64,000 nucleotides of DNA from positions 62,001 through 126,000 of the forward strand of contig JAHDCC010000009.1 of assembly GCA_020630065.1 (NCBI GenBank). Direction: 5' to 3'. Position 1 is the stretch's first letter. Every line of letters starts with the position of its first letter. Under the pieces are notes generated by a model. That model ran no database searches. It worked only from the letters and a program-made list of their open reading frames with translations, and was not told the DNA's origin. Shown here one piece after another: positions 1 through 9,018 of the stretch. Position numbers and translations under genes: made by a program. This stretch comes from Acidimicrobiales bacterium. Its GTDB lineage: Bacteria; Actinomycetota; Acidimicrobiia; Acidimicrobiales; SZUA-35.

Positions 1-1264
1 CGGCGCTCACATCGAGCAGCAATCGTTGAAGTGTCGACCCGATCGTGCATTCAGCGACCGGCTCGGCTAACTCGCCGTCTCTAACCATGCGCCCTTCAAC
101 CCCGACCGAGAAATCTCCGGATACCGGGTTTACGCCGCTGTGCAAACCAGCCAGATTAAACACGTAGAGACCCAATTCGACGTCACCAATCAATTCGGCT
201 AGTGAACCCGATCCAGGTGCAACCGCTAAGGCTTGGACACCCGGAGATGGCAGACCGCGAACACCACGAACCGCAGACCCGGTCGAGCCTTCACCCGATC
301 GACGGCCGGTGTAGGAGTCATGCAAGTATCCGTTTAACACTCCGTCGGTGATCAGCGGGTTACGACGACAGGCCAAACCTTCACCATCATGGGAGTCCGC
401 AGCCAACGAGCGATGATCGGTTGGGTCATCGATAAGCGAAATATGTTCCGAAGCTACCTTTTGACCTACTCGTCCAACGAATGGCGAACGACCTTTCAGT
501 ATCCGGTCGCCGGATAATGTCGAGGCGATCAAACCGTAAACGGTCGCAACCATCCGGGGCTCGAGCACCAAATCGACCTTTGCACTGTCGGGCTTCTTCG
601 CTCCGAGGAGATCAACCGAGCGACTGATTGCGTCGGTGACCACGTCATCGAGCGACAAATCCGATAGTTTACGGGCACTATCGTAACCAAATCCGGTCTG
701 TGTGCTTTCCCCGTGTTGAGCTAACGCCTGAACCGATACGCCAGCAGAACTAGCCCTGGTAGAAGCCGCTATCCCTGACGTACTCGCCAACGCAAACGAC
801 GCCGTCGAATCGCCGTAGGAAGCCGTTCGAACCCCAACTATCTTGTCGTGACCGGTCCTAACCCGCTTCTCGATATCCAACGCCATCTGGACTTTCGTCT
901 CAGACGACGTGGCATCAACTTCATCAGACCAAAGATCAATATCAACCGCATCGACCCCATCGGGCTCAGCGATCCCCACATGTTCGTCGGGTTCTGAAAA
1001 CGCTGCGTTACTTCGAGCCTGGGCAAAGGTGTCAGCGACAACATCTGGATCTAACGACCCGGCGCTGGCAAAACCTTGCTTGCCGTCGATGAGGACGCGC
1101 ACCCCAAGACCCATACTTTCCGCAGACGTCATCGACTCGACTTCACCGTCGTACGCTTTCACACTGGTAGACCGACCGTGGGAACAGGCGACTTCAATTT
1201 GTTCATTCGAGGCTGCCGATTGAACGACGCCGTTGGCAATCTCAAGAAGTTTCTCAGGGGTCAT
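1..1264 (-). CDS. tldE: TldE/PmbA-type metalloprotease partner subunit (partial, 3' end cut off)
   Basis: The minus-strand frame starts with ATG at 1264 and stays open to the left edge, giving about 421 codons; the family is usually about 440-450 residues, so only the last few dozen are missing. The translation begins MTPEKLLEIANGVVQ and contains a Gly/Ser-rich segment with GYLHDSYTGRRSGEGSTGS and, near the edge, SGDFSVGVEGRMV, both typical of the PmbA/TldE side of the family. It lacks an HExxxH motif, as expected for TldE, which pairs with TldD in a protease that degrades unfolded peptides and matures some peptide antibiotics. The start overlaps the tldD stop as ATGA, so the two are translationally coupled. 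Family assignment is firm; the cellular substrate cannot be read from the sequence. Confidence 0.9.
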   Translation of the reverse strand, partial: MTPEKLLEIANGVVQSAASNEQIEVACSHGRSTSVKAYDGEVESMTSAESMGLGVRVLIDGKQGFASAGSLDPDVVADTFAQARSNAAFSEPDEHVGIAEPDGVDAVDIDLWSDEVDATSSETKVQMALDIEKRVRTGHDKIVGVRTASYGDSTASFALASTSGIAASTRASSAGVSVQALAQHGESTQTGFGYDSARKLSDLSLDDVVTDAISRSVDLLGAKKPDSAKVDLVLEPRMVATVYGLIASTLSGDRILKGRSPFVGRVGQKVASEHISLIDDPTDHRSLAADSHDGEGLACRRNPLITDGVLNGYLHDSYTGRRSGEGSTGSAVRGVRGLPSPGVQALAVAPGSGSLAELIGDVELGLYVFNLAGLHSGVNPVSGDFSVGVEGRMVRDGELAEPVAECTIGSTLQRLLLDVSA

Positions 1265-2664
1265 GACGCAGTTCCTCCAATTGTGAGTTCAGCCACTTTG
1301 AGTGTTGGCACACCATCGCCTACCGGCACCCCTTGACCATCTTTGCCACAGGTCCCTGGAGGCCCCATTTCGAAGTCGTTACCGACCGCCTCTATCTGCT
1401 GCAGAACCTTGGGCCCGTTTCCGACTAGCTGCCCATCTCGGAGAGGAGTCGAAATTTTGCCGTCTTCGATCATATAGGCCTCAACCATTCCGAATACAAA
1501 GTCGCCTGATGCGGTATTAACTTGACCGCCTCCTAGGCGGGCGACGTAGACACCGTGGTCGACGCTCGAAATAATGTCTGCTGGGCTTGAATCCCCGGCA
1601 GCCAGGTAGGTGTTAGTCATTCGCACCATTGGGAGATGTCGGTAACTTTGTCGGCGTCCGTTGCCAGAACTTGGTCGCCCCTCTTTGCGGGCCCTGATCG
1701 CATCCCACATGTAGTCGACCAGTATCCCGTTTTCGATCAGAACGTTACGGGCAGGCAGATTTCCTTCATCGTCGACCCCAAACTGACCCCACTCACCCGA
1801 CATGGTGCCATCATCGATCAAGGTGACTAACGGCGACGCCACCTGCTCACCTATCCGGCCTGCAAACGCTGACGCACCTTTTCGAACAAGATCAGCTTCC
1901 AAACCGTGACCACACGCTTCATGGAATAACACGCCACCCGAGCCGGGCCCAATGACGACCGGCAACGACCCTGAGGGGGCGGGCCGCGCCTCTAGTTTAG
2001 TTAACGCTCGATGGGCTGCTTGCTGCGCTAGTTCTTCAACGTTGACACGATCAAAAAGCTCAAACCCACCTGAAATGCCAACCGTTTCTCGACCTGTCTG
2101 AAGCCCCGTGTCGCCCGTCGCCACACATGAAATCGAAAACATCGTTTTGGTTTGATCGTCTCGGGCGTAAACACCGTCAGAGTTAGCGATAAGAACGTTA
2201 CGTCTGCGATCGTTGTATCCGGCGCTTACCTGGGTGATAGACGGATCGATGGAACGAGCCGCTTGTTCGGCTGCTTGAAGCAACTCGACTTTCTGCTGCT
2301 TTCCGATTTCCTCTGGACGAATTTCGACTGGAGCAACCTTCACATCGACCTCGGTAAGCGATAGGTCTTTCGAACTACGTTGCTTTTGGTTCGCTCCACT
2401 GGCCTTAGCGGCATCGGCTGCCGAGGTCGCGGTAGATACTAGTCCTGGGCCGCTGAGATCTGACGAGTGAGCAAAACCAATGGCGTCAGAATCAATGACC
2501 CGTATGCCTACTCCTCGGTCACGGCTGGAGCTGATGCTCTCTATTCGGCCATCGTCCAGACTGACACCGGTCCGTTGGACATCTTCGGCGAACACTTCGG
2601 CAAACTCAGCGCCCGCTCCAAGAGCAGAGTTCAACGTTGTCAGGACATCTTCGTGAGTCAACAT
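1261..2664 (-). CDS. tldD: TldD metalloprotease subunit
   Basis: 467 residues, full length for TldD. The metal-binding motif is visible as FHEACGHGLEADL near residue 250 (HExxxH). The conserved C-terminal Gly-rich end, with GPPGTCGKDGQGVPVGDG, is also present. TldD is the zinc-bearing subunit that forms a hetero-oligomeric protease with TldE; the companion gene follows immediately with a 4-base ATGA overlap. The start at 2664 is the first ATG of the frame and lies 108-130 bases from the divergent dxs start, so the two genes share a control region. Confidence 0.93.
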   Translation of the reverse strand: MLTHEDVLTTLNSALGAGAEFAEVFAEDVQRTGVSLDDGRIESISSSRDRGVGIRVIDSDAIGFAHSSDLSGPGLVSTATSAADAAKASGANQKQRSSKDLSLTEVDVKVAPVEIRPEEIGKQQKVELLQAAEQAARSIDPSITQVSAGYNDRRRNVLIANSDGVYARDDQTKTMFSISCVATGDTGLQTGRETVGISGGFELFDRVNVEELAQQAAHRALTKLEARPAPSGSLPVVIGPGSGGVLFHEACGHGLEADLVRKGASAFAGRIGEQVASPLVTLIDDGTMSGEWGQFGVDDEGNLPARNVLIENGILVDYMWDAIRARKEGRPSSGNGRRQSYRHLPMVRMTNTYLAAGDSSPADIISSVDHGVYVARLGGGQVNTASGDFVFGMVEAYMIEDGKISTPLRDGQLVGNGPKVLQQIEAVGNDFEMGPPGTCGKDGQGVPVGDGVPTLKVAELTIGGTAS

Positions 2665-2728
2665 AAGACGATCCTATCGACACATCGACCGCCATATATA
2701 ACCAAACAAAGTTACGCTCACTGACGAA

Positions 2729-2773
2729 CTTGTGCGGTACGGTAGAACCAGGCTCAACCTTGTGCGGTACGGT
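2729..2773. repeat. 15-bp direct repeat, 30-bp period, in tldD-dxs divergent control region
   Basis: The sequence CTTGTGCGGTACGGT occurs perfectly at 2729-2743 and again at 2759-2773. The period is 30 bp, about three helical turns, so two protein-binding sites would lie on the same DNA face. The copies lie between the divergent tldD and dxs starts. If dxs starts at 2793 they are untranslated; if it starts at TTG 2730 they would encode a repeated LCGTV peptide that other DXS proteins do not have, which argues for the later start. Confidence 0.6.
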
Positions 2774-2792
2774 GAAAACTATTAACGAATCA

Positions 2793-4637
2793 GTGATTTT
2801 AGATCAAATACACAATCCCGGTGATGTCAAAGCCCTCAACGAGCTCGAGACTACCCAGCTTTGTGGCGAAATTAGAGACCGAATCGTCTCGACTGTGACC
2901 CGGAATGGCGGCCATCTAGGGTCGAATTTGGGGATCGTTGAATTGACGGTCGCCCTTCACCGGGTGCTTACCTCGCCGGACGATGTCCTACTGTTCGACA
3001 CCGGCCATCAAACGTATGTCCATAAACTTCTCACCGGCCGAGTCGACCAATTTGATCAAATCCGCAAATCGGACGGTCTATCCGGTTACCCCAGCACAAC
3101 TGAGTCAGACCATGATTGGATCGAGAACAGTCATGCTTCGACGGTGTTGGCGTACGCCCATGGATTAGCCACCGCATTCTCCTTAGAATCTGAATCGAAC
3201 CAACGCAGAATCGTCGCCGTGATCGGAGATGGTTCGATGACCGGCGGGATGGCATTTGAGGGCCTAAACAACCTTGGCCATTCGCACGCCAACGTCACAA
3301 TTGTCCTAAACGACAACGGGCGGTCGTATGCTCCGACAGTTTCGCATCTCTCAGACAGCCTCGTAAAGATCCGATCCAACCCGATATACATGGATCGACA
3401 ACGCCGGTTTGAACGCTGGGCTGAAGAAATCCCGATCATAGGCAAGACCTCGATCACGGGTATAAAAGCGTGGAAGGCGGCCGTTCGAGAAGCGTTCGAG
3501 CCAACAACGTTTTTCGAACCCCTCGGCATTCGGTACATGGGACCATTCGACGGCCACAATGTCCAAGAAGTCGAGACCGCTTTAGTCAACGCTGGCAAGT
3601 TCGATGGGCCAGTTCTCGTTCACGTGCAAACCCAAAAAGGCAAAGGCTACGCTCCGGCTGAAAACGACGAGATTAAAAACATGCACGACACGTCTGGGAT
3701 TAAACCAGGCAGCTACACGGCCGGATTCAGCGATGCTCTAGTCCGACTGGGTGAAGCGCATTCCGATGTAGTCGCGATCACGGCCGCCATGCCGGATTCA
3801 ACTGGTTTGTTGCCATTCCGCGAGAAATTCCCAAATCGATGTTTTGATGTCGGAATTGCCGAACAACATGCAGTTACTGCCGCAGCCGGGATGGCAATGG
3901 GCGGCCTTCGCCCAGTTGTCGCCGTCTATTCGACATTCCTAACCAGGGCGTTCGATCAAGTCAATCTCGACGTTGGCCTACATGGGCAGCCAGTAATTTT
4001 CTGTCTGGACAGGGCTGGAATAACCGGAGATGATGGAGCATCCCATCACGGCATTCTGGACCTAGTTCTGATGTCGAAGGTCCCGGAGATGACCATCTTC
4101 TGCCCATCTTCGTTCGAAGAACTCGAACAAATGTTAAACGATGCATACGACCTCGTTTCTGGTCCAGCATGTATCCGTTGGCCTAAAACAGCAGCAAAGT
4201 CGGCGTCTGCTGACCGTGTCGGATCCGGTCTGACCGCACGACTAGAGCGTGCCGGTTCAGGTGTCTGCCTTATCGGGGTAGGAAAGATGCATGACGCCGC
4301 CTGTGACGCAGCCGATATCTTGACCGAATCTGGCATCGATGCCACCGTTTGGGACCCCCGTGTCGTCAAACCACTCGACTCAGCTATGTTGGCAAACGCC
4401 GCAGACCACAAACTTGTTGTCACTATCGAAGATGGACTAGCAGAAGGCGGCATAGGATCGTCGATAGCGTTGGCGCTAGGAACGAGCGACGCCGACGTAG
4501 CCGTTCTCGGCATACCGACCCGTTACATCGACTACAACAAACCCGACGTAATCCTGTCCGAGCTAGGTCTTGATGGAGTAGGCATTGCCGAAACCGTTTT
4601 GACTCGCCTTGGCACAAATCTGCCGAACTATTCCTAG
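2793..4637 (+). CDS. dxs: 1-deoxy-D-xylulose-5-phosphate synthase
   Basis: Condenses pyruvate with glyceraldehyde 3-phosphate in the first step of the MEP isoprenoid pathway, using thiamine diphosphate. Family landmarks are in order: FDTGHQTYVHKLLTGR, the ThDP-binding GDGSMTGGMAFEGLNN...VLNDNGRSY, and the transketolase central and C-terminal domains (GIAEQHAVTAAAGMA; DGLAEGGIGSS). The GTG at 2793 aligns VILDQIHNPGDV with the usual DXS N-terminus (for example MLQQIRGPADL in mycobacteria). GTG 2772 and TTG 2730 are in-frame alternatives that would add residues over the direct repeat. None has a convincing Shine-Dalgarno sequence, so the exact start is uncertain. Confidence 0.92.
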   Translation: MILDQIHNPGDVKALNELETTQLCGEIRDRIVSTVTRNGGHLGSNLGIVELTVALHRVLTSPDDVLLFDTGHQTYVHKLLTGRVDQFDQIRKSDGLSGYPSTTESDHDWIENSHASTVLAYAHGLATAFSLESESNQRRIVAVIGDGSMTGGMAFEGLNNLGHSHANVTIVLNDNGRSYAPTVSHLSDSLVKIRSNPIYMDRQRRFERWAEEIPIIGKTSITGIKAWKAAVREAFEPTTFFEPLGIRYMGPFDGHNVQEVETALVNAGKFDGPVLVHVQTQKGKGYAPAENDEIKNMHDTSGIKPGSYTAGFSDALVRLGEAHSDVVAITAAMPDSTGLLPFREKFPNRCFDVGIAEQHAVTAAAGMAMGGLRPVVAVYSTFLTRAFDQVNLDVGLHGQPVIFCLDRAGITGDDGASHHGILDLVLMSKVPEMTIFCPSSFEELEQMLNDAYDLVSGPACIRWPKTAAKSASADRVGSGLTARLERAGSGVCLIGVGKMHDAACDAADILTESGIDATVWDPRVVKPLDSAMLANAADHKLVVTIEDGLAEGGIGSSIALALGTSDADVAVLGIPTRYIDYNKPDVILSELGLDGVGIAETVLTRLGTNLPNYS

Positions 4638-4698
4638 CCGAAACGGTTGCCTAATTTGTGTCTCTGGTCCTAGTCTATGATCGGAGGATTTTGACACG

Positions 4699-5244
4699 GT
4701 GAACAAAGATCAAGATAACAACCTGGGTGGACGACCAAAGTTGACGGTCGTCCCTGACCTCGAACCTGAGTCTGAATCACCGGTAGCCAGCACCGCCGTC
4801 GACTCAGACACCGACGAATCAGCTGCAACTAACGGTCAGCGTCATCTTCCTGTCCGGCTCCATATTTCGGTGGACCGTGAATTCTTCTCCTACGCTACAA
4901 GCGGCGAAATCGACTTTCCCGAAGACTTCGAAGGCCCGATAGAGGTTGTGGTAACCGACAGTGACTGCCTTATCGGCAGGAGAAGCGACAAACGATCGGT
5001 AGAACCCGATATCGACTTAGCGGTTCTAACCGCCGACCCCGCGGTTTCGATAGAGCACGCCCGCATCCATGTCGGCCCTAACAACGAGATCACGATCACT
5101 GATTTAGGTTCCACTAACGGGACGGTCGTCGGTGTGCCGGCTGGTCCCGACATCGATTCGAATACCAAAGTTCCGCTTGCCGAAGGGTCTTCCGCCTACC
5201 TGGGTGCGTGGAGTAAAGTCACCGTCGATGGTGTTGGCTGGTAG
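4699..5244 (+). CDS. FHA-domain protein
   Basis: 181 residues starting with GTG, with a GGAGGA ribosome-binding site at 4683-4688. The first 50 residues are polar and probably disordered. A forkhead-associated domain occupies about residues 80-175, with LIGRRS, the core SIEHARIHV and LGSTNGTVV motifs that contact phosphothreonine. It is therefore expected to bind phosphothreonine peptides made by Ser/Thr kinases, none of which is adjacent. There are no membrane segments. The partner and pathway cannot be inferred from this context. It converges with the DUF2237 gene, whose stop is one base away. Confidence 0.85.
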   Translation: MNKDQDNNLGGRPKLTVVPDLEPESESPVASTAVDSDTDESAATNGQRHLPVRLHISVDREFFSYATSGEIDFPEDFEGPIEVVVTDSDCLIGRRSDKRSVEPDIDLAVLTADPAVSIEHARIHVGPNNEITITDLGSTNGTVVGVPAGPDIDSNTKVPLAEGSSAYLGAWSKVTVDGVGW

Positions 5245-5245
5245 A

Positions 5246-5611
5246 TCAGTCGGAATTGACGCTATGTGCTTCGAGGTCGGTTAGACGCACATATTCAAGC
5301 GCCGCCATGTGTGTGCTCTCCAACACAACCTGCGGAGCAACCCCGGCGTCAAACGCTTCCTTCCAACGAGATGCACAAAGGCACCACTGATCGCCTTCTG
5401 AAAGACCGGGAAACCCGTATTCAGGCTTTGGGGTCGATAAGTCGTTACCGCGGGAACGACTGTACTTTAAGAAGTCGTCGGTCAAAATCGCACAAACAAC
5501 GTGCACGCCAACATCACCGCCACCGGTGTTACAACAACCGTCGCGGTAAAACCCGGTTACTGGATCTTGTGAACAGCTTTGCAGTTCAGTCCCAAGTACA
5601 TTCTGCGCCAT
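5246..5611 (-). CDS. DUF2237 family protein
   Basis: 121 residues, full length for the DUF2237 family. The recognisable signature is TGFYRDGCCNTGGGDVGVH, then VVCAILTDDFLKYSRSRGNDL and GDQWCLCASRW, with several conserved cysteines and histidines that could bind a metal. The family has no established biochemical role, so none is assigned. It sits between the FHA gene (convergent) and the Nfu-like gene (same strand, about 150 bases downstream on the minus strand). Confidence 0.85.
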   Translation of the reverse strand: MAQNVLGTELQSCSQDPVTGFYRDGCCNTGGGDVGVHVVCAILTDDFLKYSRSRGNDLSTPKPEYGFPGLSEGDQWCLCASRWKEAFDAGVAPQVVLESTHMAALEYVRLTDLEAHSVNSD

Positions 5612-5759
5612 AGTAGCTTATTGTGCCGCCTGCGTAGACAAATGCCGCGTGATCTCGCCAAGTTGACACCAATCGATCTAGACATCCTCGCATTTGGTGA
5701 TCAATCCGGGATGCTTGTATGAGACCTTTGACCCACCCGTCTAGTGCGGGGTTGACGAG

Positions 5760-6428
5760 CTACGCTGGCGCCTCAGTGTAGAACGGGTTTTCACCAGCTG
5801 AATGATCGGTAGCGTCTACGACTTCAGTTATTTCAGGCAGCGCGTCAATCAACATGGTGCGGATTCCGTCACGTAACGTCATTGCGCTAGCCGCACACCC
5901 TTGACAGCCCCCACCCATAGTCACATAGACCGTTCCGCCATCTACGCCCACAAGCGAAGCAAACCCACCGTGTGACGCCAAAGCGGGGTTTACGGCCTGG
6001 TCGAGGACAGCTGTAACCTTTGACGGTAAATCGCCTTCGACGTCGAGTTCTATACCTGCGAGTGGATCTGACACATCTGGTTCGTTCGGATTCCGGATGA
6101 CAAGTCCACCTGCGGTAGCGTTAGAGGGTACGTCAAGTACCGCTCCAACCATGTTCTCGACCGACTCTTGAGGAATGATCACCGTCAATTCGTCATGAGA
6201 GCCCTGATGATACAGTAAGTCGTCGTCGGCCTTCTCAGCGATCTCGATGAGACCAAGCTCGTAGGTAAATTCAGCTTTGGCTAACGAAATCATCTTCGTG
6301 CCAGTGATTTCGATCCGCAAAGCGGTTTGGCCGGGGTCGTCTTCAGCCGCCCGGATTTCAAGCACTGTAGCTAGAGCTGTTTCAGTAACCGTCAGCGGCT
6401 TGTCAAGGGATGCGGTGTTTTCAGACAT
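5760..6428 (-). CDS. Nfu/NfuA-type iron-sulfur cluster carrier
   Basis: 222 residues from ATG 6428. That start is chosen over an upstream one at 6503 because a GGAG motif lies 11 bases before it and the extra 25 residues look like leader. The N-terminal half resembles a degenerate A-type scaffold domain; the C-terminal half (about residues 130-200) is a NifU-like domain with GGGCQGCAASAMTLRDGI, whose CxxC binds an Fe-S cluster across a dimer. The likely role is carrying 4Fe-4S clusters to apo-proteins in the cytoplasm. The gene is preceded by a palindrome that may control it. Confidence 0.85.
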   Translation of the reverse strand: MSENTASLDKPLTVTETALATVLEIRAAEDDPGQTALRIEITGTKMISLAKAEFTYELGLIEIAEKADDDLLYHQGSHDELTVIIPQESVENMVGAVLDVPSNATAGGLVIRNPNEPDVSDPLAGIELDVEGDLPSKVTAVLDQAVNPALASHGGFASLVGVDGGTVYVTMGGGCQGCAASAMTLRDGIRTMLIDALPEITEVVDATDHSAGENPFYTEAPA

Positions 6429-6449
6429 ATGCGAGATTACTCCGATAAA

Positions 6450-6469
6450 GTTCGAACTTCTTAAGAAGT
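6450..6469. promoter_or_regulatory. Nested palindromes upstream of the Nfu-like gene
   Basis: ACTTCTTAAGAAGT at 6456-6469 is a perfect 14-bp palindrome, and GTTCGAAC at 6450-6457 is a second, overlapping 8-bp palindrome. On the minus strand a TTGACT hexamer precedes it and an AT-rich TTTATC follows about 18 bases later, about 25 bases before the nfu start, so the palindrome sits where a repressor would cover the promoter. The regulator is unknown. Confidence 0.5.
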
Positions 6470-6591
6470 CAACTGTAGCTTGACGATGAAGGTTACCGAG
6501 CACCGGGACAAGCCACCGCTGTCACACATTAAAACACCCATCGCTTCAACCTGGTTTCAACATGACGATTTATTCATCTAACAAACGCCGG

Positions 6592-8997
6592 TTATAGCAG
6601 AGCTGCGTGGTCGCTAGATTGTTCGTCGATTGAAGACACTACTCTCTCGGTTAGTGGCGCGTCTGCCCATAATCTGGAGGTTCTTAACCAGAGTTCAAGC
6701 ATGTGCCCTAAGATCTGTAGTCGTTTACTGATGGATAGACGAGAACCTTTTCTACTCCGGCCCACGTCAACTCTCGCAACCTCGGACAGTTGGAGATGTG
6801 GATGAGTAACCAACAACTCGAGTAATAGTTTTGGCCCATCCGGGTGCAACTCTGTGGTGTTGACTCGATCGAGTCTAAAAGCGAAGAAGCCTGAAAGAGG
6901 GTCACTGGTTGCTCGGGTTCGACTCGGGAAAAGAAGACGGCACAACGTCAATCCCAGAAGCGACAATGGTTGCTGTTCTCGACCAGAACCCATCGATGAC
7001 AGTCGGCGGCTAGCGACTGCGACGTCATGACCATCGTCTAACTGCTCAAGCAGCGTAACCACGGTTTCCGCTTTGTCTTGGAGGTCTCCGTCCACCACAA
7101 TAACCAAGGCCCCATTTGCCACTACTAGTCCGTCCGAAATCGCGCCTCCAGAACCACCCCATCGGCTTCCGTCGTAACGACGTAACGTCTGAACGGTGAC
7201 AAGATCTGGGGTCGCGGCATCGAAGTCCTCGATTACAACTTGGCCGCCTGTATCGTCGACGACGATCAGCTCATGTGGTCGACCGCGTAGCGCGAAATGC
7301 ACTCGTCGGAGAAGAGCCAAGAGTTTGTCGGACTGCCTGTCGACGGGAACGATTACCGAAACTAAACCTTCATCCAGTTTGGCTCTAGAGGTCGGGCTCG
7401 AACCTTTGATCGGAGGTGAACTTCTCCAGATCTGTTCCCGATAGTTCGCCGCTCGAGGACTGAGCGTCAGCAGCAACACAACAAGACCACCGAACAATAT
7501 TGAAAATACTCCGGCCCGATCCATCAACAAATATCCGAGCTTTGGACCTGACGGGAGAACTGAGAATGCCGCCACGGTACATACCGCAGTCAATAATCTA
7601 TTTCTGCGCCCGCCGTACGCTGCTGCAAGCAGCCCGAGGCTCCACGTCAGATACCAGGGTTGGGTAGTTGGATGAAATAGTGCAGCGATAAACAAGCTCC
7701 ACCCAAGGGCTTCCGGCCACATCCTATGACGTGTCACTAGCAGGTAAAGCGTGGCGCTGATGGCGACTAAATATCCGACCGAACGAGTGACCACAAGAAC
7801 GGGGTCGATATCTGCACCCGTTAGCCACGAAATAGCAAATCCGGTCGCCGTAGTAACACTCAGGTATGCGTCAACCGCGTTGGCTTCGAATATCGCCCCC
7901 ACCCAGCTCCATCCGAATCCAGTCAGTTCACCAGCCAGGGCAAACACACCGAGAACGATCAAACTGGCCGACACTGCACGGCCAATCCTCACCCGCTGTC
8001 TCGTCGTATCTAAAACCCACGGAACCGCAAGAAAGCCTGCTCCTAGAAGAGCTGGCAGTTTGATCGCAGCAGCTACGGCACACAGAGCGATACCTACTGG
8101 CCGGAAACGTGGGTGCAGTCCGACAGCTACCCCAAGCAACATCAACGAAACCATGATCGACTCGTTGTGCGCTCCGGACACCAAATGAAGTAAAGTTAGC
8201 GGGTTCGCAATGGCAATAATCAACGCATCGAGTGGGTCTCGCCCAAGCAAACTAGCGATACGAAATATGGAAAACGCGCTGAGGGCCAGCCCGCCTAAGG
8301 CTAGGAGCCGAAAGAGGACGACCGATGTTATGACACCGTCGCCAGAGACCTTGGCTAGTATCTTCGATATTCCAACAAACGCTGGCCCATACACAACAGG
8401 GGCGTCGTAGTAGATCGGGTCGACGGGAACCAGAACCGGGTCCTGTTCACCAAGTACGGCGGGCCCGGCTTCATAGACATCAAACCCTTGTTCTGCCGCT
8501 CTCCCCTGCGCCGCATATGCATACACATCTCGGCTTCCCAACGGCGGTCCAACCAGAAAGGGAATAATCCAAAGCAAGATTAGAACAAGCACAGCCTTCG
8601 GTCTAAGCCCAGACCGAATATGTAGCCCTCGGAGCTGCAGCCACGACCGAGCTAGCAAAACCATGCCGCCGTAGAAACAGACCAAAGCTGGAAGTAACGG
8701 AAAACTTAGCCGCACGGGAACCGTCGGCACCGACCAGAACGAGATCGTTTCTCCCGCAGTCGCCGCTCCAGCTAGAGAACCACCCAAAACTACCGTGATC
8801 GACGCGATAGATCCCAGCAGGGCTATACGTAGTAGTTGGCGGCTATCGCCAGCGTAAACACGATCAAACAACGCTACAAACTCCCGCACGCGTAGAAGAT
8901 ACGTACATATAGCCTCGTTGGCTAAGTCTAGTGACCGGAGCCGATTAGCGGCATGTAAACGAACCAAAAATGGGCGACACTCGTCGCAGTCGACCAC
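6592..8997 (-). CDS. MptB-like GT-C mannosyltransferase fused to a GT2 glycosyltransferase domain
   Basis: 801 residues in two parts. Residues about 50-510 are a polytopic membrane region with DVYAYAAQGRAAEQGFDVYE, YGPAFVGISK and GAHNESIMVSLML, the signature of actinobacterial polyprenyl-phosphomannose-dependent alpha-1,6-mannosyltransferases. Residues about 545-760 are a GT-A, family-2 domain (VSVIVPVDR, ELIVVDDTGG, VVDGDLQDKAE) resembling polyprenol-phosphate mannose synthase. A protein that both makes the lipid-linked donor and uses it for cell-envelope glycan assembly is a reasonable inference. The GTG start leaves only 21 bases to the divergent DUF3097 start, so the true start may lie further inside. 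Confidence 0.8.
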   Translation of the reverse strand: MVDCDECRPFLVRLHAANRLRSLDLANEAICTYLLRVREFVALFDRVYAGDSRQLLRIALLGSIASITVVLGGSLAGAATAGETISFWSVPTVPVRLSFPLLPALVCFYGGMVLLARSWLQLRGLHIRSGLRPKAVLVLILLWIIPFLVGPPLGSRDVYAYAAQGRAAEQGFDVYEAGPAVLGEQDPVLVPVDPIYYDAPVVYGPAFVGISKILAKVSGDGVITSVVLFRLLALGGLALSAFSIFRIASLLGRDPLDALIIAIANPLTLLHLVSGAHNESIMVSLMLLGVAVGLHPRFRPVGIALCAVAAAIKLPALLGAGFLAVPWVLDTTRQRVRIGRAVSASLIVLGVFALAGELTGFGWSWVGAIFEANAVDAYLSVTTATGFAISWLTGADIDPVLVVTRSVGYLVAISATLYLLVTRHRMWPEALGWSLFIAALFHPTTQPWYLTWSLGLLAAAYGGRRNRLLTAVCTVAAFSVLPSGPKLGYLLMDRAGVFSILFGGLVVLLLTLSPRAANYREQIWRSSPPIKGSSPTSRAKLDEGLVSVIVPVDRQSDKLLALLRRVHFALRGRPHELIVVDDTGGQVVIEDFDAATPDLVTVQTLRRYDGSRWGGSGGAISDGLVVANGALVIVVDGDLQDKAETVVTLLEQLDDGHDVAVASRRLSSMGSGREQQPLSLLGLTLCRLLFPSRTRATSDPLSGFFAFRLDRVNTTELHPDGPKLLLELLVTHPHLQLSEVARVDVGRSRKGSRLSISKRLQILGHMLELWLRTSRLWADAPLTERVVSSIDEQSSDHAALL

Positions 8998-9018
8998 TTT
9001 GAAGGTACTCTGCGTAGA

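Noticed and set aside
4676-4681. TATGAT as promoter -10 of the FHA gene
   Set aside because: It would place the transcription start within or after the ribosome-binding site and no -35 lies at the right distance.
5612-5759. Possible tRNA-like or regulatory RNA in the gap between the DUF2237 and Nfu genes
   Set aside because: I could not find a T-arm or acceptor pairing, only a 4-bp CCCG/CGGG stem.
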